In this document: positions 1 through 5,576 of the stretch, piece after piece
Numbering within the stretch: the first letter of the stretch is position 1
Layout of the letters: each line of letters opens with the position of its first letter
Source: an uncultured Ruminococcus sp.
Lineage (GTDB): Bacteria > Bacillota > Clostridia > Oscillospirales > Ruminococcaceae
DNA: 14,482 nucleotides
Assembly: GCA_937898375.1 (NCBI GenBank)
Contig: CALEJX010000077.1
Location: 1 to 14,482, forward strand
Direction: 5' to 3'
Notes under the pieces: model-generated
Database searches by the model: none
What the model saw: only the letters and a program-made list of their open reading frames with translations
Told to the model about the DNA's origin: nothing
Made by a program: the position numbers and the translations under genes

Positions 1-526
1 TTTCTCTGTTTATTTTCAGAGGAATGTTGTGTGCCTCAGCATACTCGATCTCCTGCTCTCTTGACTTGAGATCCCAAATTCTCCAAGGTGCGATGATCTC
101 CATGTCAGGAGCGAAAGCCTTGATAGCAAGCTCAAATCTTACCTGATCGTTGCCCTTACCGGTGCAGCCGTGGCAGATAGCGTCAGCGCCCTCTTTGATA
201 GCGATCTCAGCTATTCTCTTTGCAATGATAGGACGTGCAAATGAAGTGCCGAGGAGGTACTGATTTTCATAAACAGCGCCAGCCTGAACTGTAGGATATA
301 CATAATCCTCGATGAACTCTTCTGTAAGGTCCTCGATGTAGAGCTTTGAAGCGCCTGTCTTGATAGCCTTTTCCTCAAGACCGTCAAGCTCTGTGCCCTG
401 ACCAACGTTTCCTGAAACAGCGATTACTTCGCAGTTGTTGTAGTTTTCCTTGAGCCACGGAATGATGATAGATGTGTCAAGTCCGCCTGAATAAGCAAGG
501 ACAACCTTTTTGATCTCTTTTGCCAT
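1..526 (-). CDS. argG: argininosuccinate synthase, N-terminal part (cut by window edge)
   Basis: Catalyses ATP-dependent joining of citrulline and aspartate to argininosuccinate, the penultimate step of arginine synthesis, in the cytoplasm. Reading the minus strand from 526 gives MAKEIKKVVLAYSGGLDTS and about 175 codons without a stop up to the edge. The PP-loop SGGLDTS (about residues 13-19) binds ATP. HGCTGKGNDQVRFE (about residues 118-131) is a second family signature, followed by APWRIWDL. The usual length is about 400 residues, so rather less than half is present. The ATG at 524-526 follows a good ribosome binding site (GGAGGA, 535-540). A promoter lies about 70 bp upstream, amid repeated TGTATAA/TTATACA words that suggest repressor control. 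Whether argH or other arginine genes follow cannot be seen. Identification is near certain. Confidence 0.97.
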   Translation of the reverse strand, partial: MAKEIKKVVLAYSGGLDTSIIIPWLKENYNNCEVIAVSGNVGQGTELDGLEEKAIKTGASKLYIEDLTEEFIEDYVYPTVQAGAVYENQYLLGTSFARPIIAKRIAEIAIKEGADAICHGCTGKGNDQVRFELAIKAFAPDMEIIAPWRIWDLKSREQEIEYAEAHNIPLKINRE

Positions 527-561
527 AACAAAAATCCTCCATTGTATGTAGTAAGTATGTT

Positions 562-870
562 TGTATAATATTTTCACGGCTCTCATGCCGATAACAACAT
601 TATACACCTTTATACAGCATTGTCAAGTGCTTTTGCATAAAAATTTTATATTTATACACATTTTCAGCTGATTTAATGCATATTATTTATGATTATACAA
701 AATATTCTGTATAAACTTCAAAAGATATACATATCAAGCCTTTTGGCGGCATAAAATAAAACAGCTAAACCAAAAACACAAAAACAGCTTTACAAATACC
801 TACGTTAATTATATCACTATTCTTCAAAAAAAGCAACACAAAAAGCCCTGTTTTAACGATTTTTGTATAA
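562..870. promoter_or_regulatory. cluster of seven TGTATAA/TTATACA words upstream of argG
   Basis: The 7-mer TTATACA, or its complement TGTATAA, occurs at 562-568, 600-606, 610-616, 652-658, 693-699, 708-714 and 864-870. The copies at 693-699 and 708-714 are perfect 7-bp inverted arms around an 8-bp centre. TGCATAA (634-640) and TTATACA (652-658) form an imperfect pair just upstream of the argG -35 box. The word resembles the ARG-box half-site TGNATAW bound by ArgR/AhrC, but the arm orientation and spacing are not those of the textbook 18-bp box, so the regulator is an inference. The rest of the 527-995 spacer holds only the two promoters listed and a weaker TTGCTT-N17-TATAAT match on the minus strand near 810-840. 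No T-box or riboswitch was recognised. Confidence 0.4.
599..626 (-). promoter_or_regulatory. predicted sigma-A promoter of argG
   Basis: On the minus strand a perfect TTGACA -35 box (621-626) is followed after 16 bp by a perfect TATAAT -10 box (599-604). Transcription would start near 592 and give a leader of about 65 nt. Two TTATACA words, at 600-606 and 610-616, overlap the -10 box and the spacer and lie one helical turn apart, so a bound repressor could block this promoter. Confidence 0.75.
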
Positions 871-892
871 TATTTCAGGCATTTTCAGGGGG

Positions 893-921
893 TTGCAATT
901 TGATGAGAAATGATATATAAT
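893..921 (+). promoter_or_regulatory. predicted promoter of the flavin reductase/FTR/thioredoxin operon
   Basis: TTGCAA (893-898) and a perfect TATAAT (916-921) are separated by 17 bp, giving a start near 928 and a leader of about 70 nt. The -35 box matches the consensus at 4 of 6 positions. No other promoter is evident before the second and third genes, which follow at 30 and 17 nt. Confidence 0.6.
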
Positions 922-995
922 ATAGGCAGACGTTTTCTATACGATATTGGTGTACGATAAACGTGAAAAGTCTGACATAATACTGAAAGGCGGTA

Positions 996-1538
996 ATGAA
1001 AATGAGCAGTTTCAACGGTTTCAAAGAGGTAACAGAAAAGCTTGACGCCCTTGACTTCAATCCATACAAAAAGATAGGCAAGGAGTGGTTTCTTGTAACA
1101 GCAGGCGACGAGAGCGGCTGGAACACAATGACAGCTTCTTGGGGCTTCGCAGGCGTTATGTGGGGAAAGAACACTTTCACCACAGTTATAAGACCACAGA
1201 GATACACAAAAGAATTTATCGACAAGGCTGAATATTTCACCATAAGCTTTTTCAAAGAGGACTATAAAAAGGCGCTTTCATTCTGCGGCTCACACAGCGG
1301 ACGTGACTGCGACAAGGCTAAGGAAACAGGTCTGACCCCTGTGTTCGTGTCTGAAAACAGCGTAGAGGTAACAGCTTTTGCTGAGGCTGATATGGTGCTC
1401 GTGTGCAAAAAGGCTTATGTTCAGAAAATGGAGCCTGAGTGCTTTGTTGACACTGAGAATGATGAGAAATGGTATCCTAACAAGGATTATCACTATCAGT
1501 ATATCGGCGAGATAGTAAAGGCGTTTGTCAAGGAATAA
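996..1538 (+). CDS. flavin reductase-like FMN-binding split-barrel protein
   Basis: This 180-residue cytoplasmic protein has the features of the flavin reductase (DIM6/NTAB-like) family: TMTASWG at residues 44-50, RPQRYT at 66-71 and CGSHSGRD at 97-104. These segments line the flavin site in relatives. Members reduce flavins with NAD(P)H or carry bound FMN as an electron carrier; the exact donor and acceptor cannot be read from sequence. There is no signal peptide or membrane segment. ATG codons at 996 and 1002 are both possible: the AAAGGCGG site (986-993) leaves 2 nt before 996 and 8 nt before 1002, so MSSFNGF may be the true N-terminus. It is the first gene of a redox operon with the FTR-like and thioredoxin genes, so a role in feeding or sensing thiol redox state is plausible but inferred. 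Confidence 0.88.
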   Translation: MKMSSFNGFKEVTEKLDALDFNPYKKIGKEWFLVTAGDESGWNTMTASWGFAGVMWGKNTFTTVIRPQRYTKEFIDKAEYFTISFFKEDYKKALSFCGSHSGRDCDKAKETGLTPVFVSENSVEVTAFAEADMVLVCKKAYVQKMEPECFVDTENDEKWYPNKDYHYQYIGEIVKAFVKE

Positions 1539-1568
1539 TCTAAGCATATCTGCAAAGGATAGGTAGTA

Positions 1569-1766
1569 ATGGTACGTCTTAATGATGATAAGGAAATGGT
1601 AAAGAGCATAAAAGAGGGACTAAAGCGCACAGGCGGCTATTGTCCGTGCAGGATACAGCGCACAGAGGAAAACAAGTGTATGTGCAAAGAGTTCCGTGAG
1701 CAGATAGCCGACCCGAATTTTGAGGGTTTCTGCCATTGTATGCTCTATTACAAAAGCAAAGATTAG
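1569..1766 (+). CDS. stand-alone FTR catalytic-chain-like iron-sulfur protein
   Basis: This 65-residue protein carries three CXC motifs: CPC at residues 25-27, CMC at 37-39 and CHC at 55-57. The ferredoxin:thioredoxin reductase catalytic chain holds a 4Fe-4S cluster next to a redox-active disulfide, using CPC, CPC and CHC motifs. The distance from the first CPC to the CHC equals that of the cyanobacterial enzyme as I remember it (28 residues between the second Cys of CPC and the first Cys of CHC). The middle motif, however, sits at X9/X15 instead of X16/X8 and is CMC. The protein is also shorter than plant-type chains (about 110 residues), and no variable chain is encoded nearby. Translation starts after AAAGGATAGG. 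The gene lies 30 nt after the flavoprotein gene and 17 nt before thioredoxin, its expected substrate. The family call is firm; electron donor and activity are inferred. Confidence 0.85.
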   Translation: MVRLNDDKEMVKSIKEGLKRTGGYCPCRIQRTEENKCMCKEFREQIADPNFEGFCHCMLYYKSKD

Positions 1767-1783
1767 AAAAGGAGCTGTGAAAA

Positions 1784-2107
1784 ATGGCTGTAAAGGTTAT
1801 AACAAAGGATAATTTTGAAAACGAAGTAATGCACTCCGAAAAGCCTGTCCTGCTTGACTTCTGGGCAGCATGGTGCGGTCCGTGCAAAATGCTTTCACCG
1901 CTGGTGGATAAGTATTCTGAGGAGGACAGCTCCATAAAGGTGGGCAAGGTCAACGTTGACGAAGAAAACGAGCTTGCCGCCGCTTTCGGTATCTCGAGCA
2001 TACCTGCCCTTTTCGTTGTGAAACACGGCAAGGTAGCGGCTTCAACTGTTGGCTATATGCCTGAGGAGGAGCTTAAAGCTTTTGTGGCTTCGGCAAAGGT
2101 AAAGTAA
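1784..2107 (+). CDS. trxA: thioredoxin
   Basis: A 107-residue classical thioredoxin that reduces protein disulfides in the cytoplasm. The active site FWAAWCGPCKM has the catalytic pair Cys31 and Cys34. The cis-proline that contacts substrates is Pro74 in SSIPALF, and Asp25 is the buried acid of the family. The length matches single-domain thioredoxins. An AAGGAG ribosome binding site precedes the ATG by a few bases, and the gene sits 17 nt after the FTR-like gene, so the two are almost certainly co-transcribed. No NADPH-dependent thioredoxin reductase is encoded in the window. The neighbour therefore suggests this thioredoxin is reduced through an Fe-S enzyme, though a second reductase may exist elsewhere. 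The operon ends at a hairpin plus T-run (2192-2218) that is part of a repeat element. Confidence 0.95.
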   Translation: MAVKVITKDNFENEVMHSEKPVLLDFWAAWCGPCKMLSPLVDKYSEEDSSIKVGKVNVDEENELAAAFGISSIPALFVVKHGKVAASTVGYMPEEELKAFVASAKVK

Positions 2108-2137
2108 AAACAGTTTATCATAACATAGCAAAGCAAA

Positions 2138-2212
2138 GCGGACGACCGCAGGTCGTCCCTACAAATATGTGTCCAAACGATTTGTGCGTAGGGGCGACCT
2201 TTGGTCGCCCGC
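2138..2212. repeat. 75-bp composite inverted repeat of two facing GTAGGG palindromes
   Basis: Two palindromic units face each other. The left unit has GGACGACC-gca-GGTCGTCC (2140-2158) followed by CTACA. The right unit is GTAGG followed by GGGCGACC-ttt-GGTCGCCC (2192-2210) and GC. Each can fold alone, or the two can pair as one long stem (GCGG to CCCTAC with GTAGGGG to CCGC, few mismatches), extended by ACAAAT/ATTTGT inside. This resembles a miniature mobile or REP-like element. Related units occur at 2288, 4330, 5419 and 5440. Confidence 0.75.
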
Positions 2213-2219
2213 TTTTTTT
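2192..2219 (+). terminator. intrinsic terminator of the redox operon, made from a repeat unit
   Basis: An 8-bp GC-rich stem (GGGCGACC/GGTCGCCC, loop TTT) is followed by GC and seven T residues. It is the first strong stem plus T-run after the thioredoxin stop at 2107, and it is half of the composite repeat at 2138-2212. Confidence 0.75.
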
Positions 2220-2287
2220 ACCTGCCACACCACACGCAATTTTGCCTTGCCGTAAATATCCAAATCCACAAACGATATACTCATGTG

Positions 2288-2318
2288 ATATGTAGGGGCG
2301 AACAGCGTTCGCCCGTTA
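2288..2318 (+). repeat. 31-bp palindromic repeat, exact inverted copy at 5419-5449
   Basis: ATATGTAGG is followed by the perfect stem GGGCGAAC-agc-GTTCGCCC and GTTA. The whole 31 bp is identical to the reverse complement of 5419-5449, about 3.1 kb away. The core belongs to the same family as the unit at 2188-2212. Confidence 0.85.
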
Positions 2319-2344
2319 CTTGGCATTTCCAAAACGAATTGAGA

Positions 2345-2372
2345 GGACGGCTCTATGCCGCCCACTTTTTTT
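2345..2372 (+). terminator. second terminator-like hairpin before the GH127 promoter
   Basis: GGACGGC (2345-2351) pairs with GCCGCCC (2357-2363) with one A/C mismatch, loop TCTAT, and is followed by AC and seven T residues. It could stop read-through from the redox operon before the promoter at 2432. It may itself be a decayed member of the repeat family. The remaining sequence between 2213 and 2400 shows no gene that I can support. Confidence 0.5.
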
Positions 2373-2401
2373 GTATCGCTATCAAGTTGCAACACCTAAG
2401 C

Positions 2402-2430
2402 TTTGTCCATAAAATCTCGGGTTTTGTCCA
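2402..2430 (+). promoter_or_regulatory. AraC-type operator: direct repeats of TTTGTCCA spaced 21 bp
   Basis: TTTGTCCA occurs at 2402-2409 and 2423-2430 in the same orientation, 21 bp apart (two helical turns), and the second copy ends one base before the -35 box at 2432. This is the layout expected for a class II AraC-family activator site, as with the AraC I1-I2 half-sites. The AraC-family gene at 4479-5309 is the obvious candidate protein, but binding is inferred. Confidence 0.5.
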
Positions 2431-2431
2431 C

Positions 2432-2460
2432 TTGAAAAATATGCTGTTTGCTGTTATAAT
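2432..2460 (+). promoter_or_regulatory. predicted promoter of the GH127 gene
   Basis: TTGAAA (2432-2437) and a perfect TATAAT (2455-2460) are separated by 17 bp. Transcription would start near 2467, leaving a leader of about 33 nt that carries GGAGG at 2487-2491. Confidence 0.75.
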
Positions 2461-2499
2461 CAAGTATAGAAAACAAAATAAATTTCGGAGGTATCTTCT

Positions 2500-4311
2500 A
2501 TGCTTAATAAAGTGAACAGACATAACGTGTCACTTCTCTCAGGACTTTTCCGTGAAAGAGCCGACCTTAACAGAAACTATCTTTTCGAGCTTGACTCTAC
2601 CTGCCTTTTGCAAAATTTCTACCTTGAAGCTGGCATTATAATGCCTGGACTTCAGGTGGTGGACGACCCCGCAGGAGCAAAGCTCCACTGGGGCTGGGAA
2701 GCTCCTACCTGCCAGCTGAGAGGACATTTCCTCGGTCACTGGCTGTCTGCGGCGGCAGCTTATTGCGCTTCAAATGATGATATAGAGCTTAAAGCAAAGC
2801 TTGATAAGATAATAAGCGAGCTTGCACGCTGTCAGCAGTTAAACGGCGGTGAGTGGATAGGTTCTATCCCTGAAAAGTATTTCGATATGATAGCAAGAGG
2901 TCAGTATGTGTGGTCGCCTCAGTATGTAATGCACAAGACTGTTATGGGTCTTACTGACGTGTATAAATTCACAGGCAATGAGCAGGCTCTTGACGTTGTG
3001 AGCAAGCTTGCAGATTGGTATGTTCGCTGGACTGACGAGATGCTGAAACGTTCACCTGACGCTATCTATAAGGGCGAGCAGGGCGGTATGCTCGAAGTAT
3101 GGGCTGACTTTTACGGCATAACAAAGGACGAAAAGTATATGAAGCTTGCCGAGCGCTACAGCGGCAACTGCGTTTTCGATACCCTCGATAACGGCGGCGA
3201 CGCCCTCACAAATGACCACGCAAACGCAGGTATACCACTTTCTCATGGTGCGGCGAGAATGTATGAGATAACAGGGGACGAAAAGTGGAAAATACGCACA
3301 GAGAGATTTTTCAAATGTGCTGTCACAGACCGTGGAACATATGCAACAAGCGGTGCGAACTCAGGTGAGTTTTGGGTACCGCCTCATCAGCAGGGTCACT
3401 TCCTGGGTGCGTCCGATCAGGAGTTCTGCACTGTTTACAACCTTGTGCGTACCGCCGATTACCTTTTCAAGTGGACAGGGGACACAAAGTATGCAGACTA
3501 CATCGAGCGCTGTCTTTATAACGGCTTCCTTGCACAGCAGAATGCTTCCACAGGTATGCCTACATATTTCCTGCCGCTGAAACACGGCTCAAAGAAAAAA
3601 TGGGGCAGTAAGACCCACGATTTTTGGTGCTGTCACGGAACAATGGTGCAGGCTCAGACCCTTTATCCCGACCTTATCTATTTCACAGACAGCGAGGGCG
3701 TTGTGGTAAGTCAGTATATCCCGTCCAAAGCTGATATCACAGTGTCAGACAAGCCTGTTCATATTGAGCAGACAACAGATATGAAAAACTATAACAGCCA
3801 GACCTTCTTTGACGAACATTCCGACGGCACAATGTCACGCTGGTCAATGAAGTTCACAGTAAGCTGTGAGGAAAAAACAGCTTTCGTTCTGAAACTTCGT
3901 CTGCCTGAATGGGTAAGCGGCGAGCCTGAGATCACAGTGAACGGCAATATAGTAAAGGCTCATATAGAAAACGGCTATATAATGATAGCAGGGGATTGGC
4001 AGAACGACACGATAGGTCTTTTCTTCCCGTCAGAAATAAGAATGGAGCGCCTTGACGATATGCCATACCTTGCGGCGGCTGTTGACGGCCCTATAGTCCT
4101 TGCAGGCATCACAAGCTGTGATTGCGGTCTACACGGCGACTACTCAAAGCCTGCGGATATTTTCGAGCCACAGATAGAACATACCTACAGCACATTTCCA
4201 TGGAAGCAGAACGAGTATATCACAAAGGGACAGCAGTATAATATCACATTCAAGCCACTTTATGACGTTATGGACGAGGAATACACAGTATATTTCTCTG
4301 AGAAGAAATAA
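2500..4311 (+). CDS. GH127-family beta-L-arabinofuranosidase (formerly DUF1680)
   Basis: This 603-residue protein is a retaining, zinc- and cysteine-dependent glycosidase of the GH127 type, which removes L-arabinofuranose from plant-derived oligosaccharides. The (alpha/alpha)6 barrel fills roughly residues 1-400, with beta-sandwich regions after it. The zinc site of Bifidobacterium HypBA1 (Glu-X-Cys plus Cys-Cys) is matched by Glu308-Phe-Cys310 and Cys377-Cys378 in DFWCCHG; the first Cys of that pair is the nucleophile in the family. Glu290 in SGEFW is the likely acid/base. There is no signal peptide, so it probably acts on imported sugars in the cytoplasm. GGAGG ends 8 nt before the ATG. It is a single-gene unit with its own promoter and a bidirectional terminator shared with the convergent AraC-family gene. 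No arabinose transporter or pathway gene is nearby. The exact linkage (beta-1,2 or other; GH127 versus related families) is not decided by sequence. Confidence 0.92.
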   Translation: MLNKVNRHNVSLLSGLFRERADLNRNYLFELDSTCLLQNFYLEAGIIMPGLQVVDDPAGAKLHWGWEAPTCQLRGHFLGHWLSAAAAYCASNDDIELKAKLDKIISELARCQQLNGGEWIGSIPEKYFDMIARGQYVWSPQYVMHKTVMGLTDVYKFTGNEQALDVVSKLADWYVRWTDEMLKRSPDAIYKGEQGGMLEVWADFYGITKDEKYMKLAERYSGNCVFDTLDNGGDALTNDHANAGIPLSHGAARMYEITGDEKWKIRTERFFKCAVTDRGTYATSGANSGEFWVPPHQQGHFLGASDQEFCTVYNLVRTADYLFKWTGDTKYADYIERCLYNGFLAQQNASTGMPTYFLPLKHGSKKKWGSKTHDFWCCHGTMVQAQTLYPDLIYFTDSEGVVVSQYIPSKADITVSDKPVHIEQTTDMKNYNSQTFFDEHSDGTMSRWSMKFTVSCEEKTAFVLKLRLPEWVSGEPEITVNGNIVKAHIENGYIMIAGDWQNDTIGLFFPSEIRMERLDDMPYLAAAVDGPIVLAGITSCDCGLHGDYSKPADIFEPQIEHTYSTFPWKQNEYITKGQQYNITFKPLYDVMDEEYTVYFSEKK

Positions 4312-4316
4312 AACAT

Positions 4317-4339
4317 ATATGTAGGGCAACCCTACATAT
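4317..4339. repeat. 10-bp perfect hairpin, loop CAA, at the left edge of a repeat
   Basis: ATATGTAGGG (4317-4326) pairs perfectly with CCCTACATAT (4330-4339) around CAA. It looks like the outer arms of the GTAGGGG repeat with the central palindrome missing, and it joins directly to the 79-bp repeat at 4330-4408. Confidence 0.65.
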
Positions 4340-4408
4340 GAATAACGTATTTACGCAAGTTGTAGGGGAACGGCTAAATTTCTGCTTTGCAGAAATACGA
4401 CGTCCCGC
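4330..4408 (+). repeat. 79-bp dispersed repeat, copy 1
   Basis: It aligns without gaps to 5440-5518 with 65 of 77 positions identical, excluding two divergent bases at the end. It contains CGTATTTACGC, TTGTAGGGGA and the hairpin ATTTCTGC-TTT-GCAGAAAT. It lies in the 3' spacer of the GH127 gene, before the terminator. Confidence 0.85.
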
Positions 4409-4441
4409 TTGTTCGACCGATTTTCGGATAATATAAAAGCA

Positions 4442-4480
4442 AAAGCGATATCACACAATTTTGTGCGGTATCGCTTTTTT
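4442..4480. terminator. bidirectional intrinsic terminator between GH127 and AraC-family genes
   Basis: AAAGCGATA (4442-4450) pairs with TATCGCTTT (4469-4477), with an inner ACAA/TTGT stem, and is followed by a T-run on the plus strand. On the minus strand the same stem follows the stop codon of the regulator directly and is trailed by TTTTGCTTTTAT. It serves two convergent genes. Confidence 0.8.
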
Positions 4481-5309
4481 ATCTGCTGTTTATATTCTTT
4501 TTCCTAAACGCCTCACGATATTGCATAGGCGTCATGCCCTCAAGCTTGCGGAAAGTCCTCATAAAGTATTTCTCGTCCGAAAAACCGCTTGAATAGGCGG
4601 TCTCCTTTATGCTTATGCCCTCCGTTTCAAGAAGCCTTTTGGCAATGTCTATCCTAGTGCGGCTGAGATATTTTATCAAAGTACAGCCTGTTTCCCTCTT
4701 GAAGATAAGGGAAAGATATTCAGCGTTGTAGTGAAAATGTCGTGCTATCATCTCCGCAGTAAGCTTTTTCTGACAGTTTGACCTTATCCATTGGCAGATG
4801 TTGTATATCTTCGGGGATATCTCCTGTTCATTACCTGCGTTAAGATATTGCTGTGTTATCTCCATAAGAAGCATTGAAAGTGCGCAAACAGGGAGCATTT
4901 CAGTGTAAAGTCTTTCCTGCCGCTGATAGTCAAGAAGCTGTCGGAAAATAATGCTCACACGCCTTGGGTCTGCGGCAGTGAAATGCTCAGGGATAACATA
5001 TGCAAAGCCGTTCTCAGGGCAGCTTTCCCCACGAGTTTTCAGAGCAGAGAAGTGTACCCACATATATGAAAGCCTGCCTGCGCAAGGCTTTGTGCCCCAG
5101 TGTTCAGTGCCCGAGGGCAGGAGGATATATTCCCCCGAACGCACGGAAAAGTCAGTTCCGCCCAAGGTGATGAACAGCGTCCCCTCCGTGACAAAAATAA
5201 GCACATCACAGTTCAGCATTCTTCTGACGTGCAGAAAACCGCCGTCATTTTCAAGACAGCCGCAGGTGAAAAACGTAGGCTGTGCAAATTTTTCATATAT
5301 ATTGAGCAT
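4479..5309 (-). CDS. AraC-family transcriptional regulator
   Basis: This 276-residue protein has an N-terminal cupin-like sensor domain (about residues 20-95, with LFITLGG, SGEYILLPSGTEH and WVHFSA) and a C-terminal double helix-turn-helix (about 168-272). The latter includes AEMIARHFHYNAEYLSLIFK, and AYSSGFSDEKYFMRTFRK followed by the GMTPMQYR signature. Such proteins bind a sugar or related ligand and activate sugar-use promoters. The ATG at 5307-5309 follows AAGGGGTGAG. It converges on the GH127 gene and shares its terminator. The direct repeats before the GH127 promoter make that gene its most likely target, with an arabinose-related ligand; both points are inference. It has its own promoter (5330-5358). 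Confidence 0.93.
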   Translation of the reverse strand: MLNIYEKFAQPTFFTCGCLENDGGFLHVRRMLNCDVLIFVTEGTLFITLGGTDFSVRSGEYILLPSGTEHWGTKPCAGRLSYMWVHFSALKTRGESCPENGFAYVIPEHFTAADPRRVSIIFRQLLDYQRQERLYTEMLPVCALSMLLMEITQQYLNAGNEQEISPKIYNICQWIRSNCQKKLTAEMIARHFHYNAEYLSLIFKRETGCTLIKYLSRTRIDIAKRLLETEGISIKETAYSSGFSDEKYFMRTFRKLEGMTPMQYREAFRKKNINSR

Positions 5310-5329
5310 TTTCTCACCCCTTTTATCTG

Positions 5330-5358
5330 ATTATATCACATCTTCTGCGTTTTGTCAC
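5330..5358 (-). promoter_or_regulatory. predicted promoter of the AraC-family gene
   Basis: On the minus strand GTGACA (5353-5358, 5 of 6 matches to TTGACA) lies 17 bp before a perfect TATAAT (5330-5335). Transcription would start near 5323 with a very short leader. On the plus strand the -35 area reads GTTTTGTCAC, resembling the GTTTTGTCCAC of the proximal GH127 operator, which could mean autoregulation; the match is short. Confidence 0.6.
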
Positions 5359-5364
5359 TATGGC

Positions 5365-5395
5365 AAAATAAAAGCCCTGCAAAATGCAGAGCTTT
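5365..5395 (-). terminator. intrinsic terminator of the xpt-transporter operon
   Basis: On the minus strand AAAGCTCTGCA pairs with TGCAGGGCTTT (11 positions, one mismatch or wobble, loop TTT) and is followed by TATTTT. It is the first strong terminator after the last permease gene (stop at 5577), so the two repeats at 5419-5518 would lie in the 3' untranslated region of the operon. It sits just upstream of the AraC-family promoter. Confidence 0.75.
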
Positions 5396-5418
5396 CAGTC
5401 TGGCGAAAAACGCTCAAA

Positions 5419-5449
5419 TAACGGGCGAACGCTGTTCGCCCCTACATAT
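5419..5449 (-). repeat. 31-bp palindromic repeat, exact inverted copy of 2288-2318
   Basis: The perfect stem GGGCGAAC-gct-GTTCGCCC (5423-5441) is flanked by TAAC and CTACATAT. The 31 bp are identical to the reverse complement of 2288-2318. It overlaps the start of the 79-bp repeat at 5440, so both modules share the CCCTACATAT sequence. Confidence 0.85.
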
Positions 5450-5518
5450 AAACAGCGTATTTACGCCATTTGTAGGGGAGCGGCTCAATTTCTGTTTCAC
5501 AGAAATGCGACGTTCCAA
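5440..5518 (+). repeat. 79-bp dispersed repeat, copy 2
   Basis: It aligns gap-free with 4330-4408. Its hairpin ATTTCTGT-TTC-ACAGAAAT keeps pairing while the closing base pair is changed from C-G to T-A, a compensatory change. Together with the 31-bp unit it forms a 100-bp composite element in the spacer after the last permease gene. Confidence 0.85.
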
Positions 5519-5576
5519 TTTATCAGGGTTTGAGAATTATTTTTACACTTTGAAAATAACGCCAAGCTTCGATATC

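Noticed and set aside
527..860. T-box or other riboswitch in the argG upstream region
   Set aside because: No T-box core (TGGNACCGCG-like) and no terminator/antiterminator pair were found on the minus strand; the TGTATAA cluster explains the region better.
1579..2031. 150-codon minus-strand open frame over the FTR-like and thioredoxin genes
   Set aside because: It lies opposite two confidently identified genes and has no domain or start signal.
2138..2372. CRISPR array
   Set aside because: The repeats are palindromic, inverted, unequal in length and irregularly spaced, with no cas genes near.
2201..2515. 104-codon plus-strand open frame in the spacer before GH127
   Set aside because: It runs through terminators, repeats and the GH127 promoter, and has no ribosome binding site or family resemblance.
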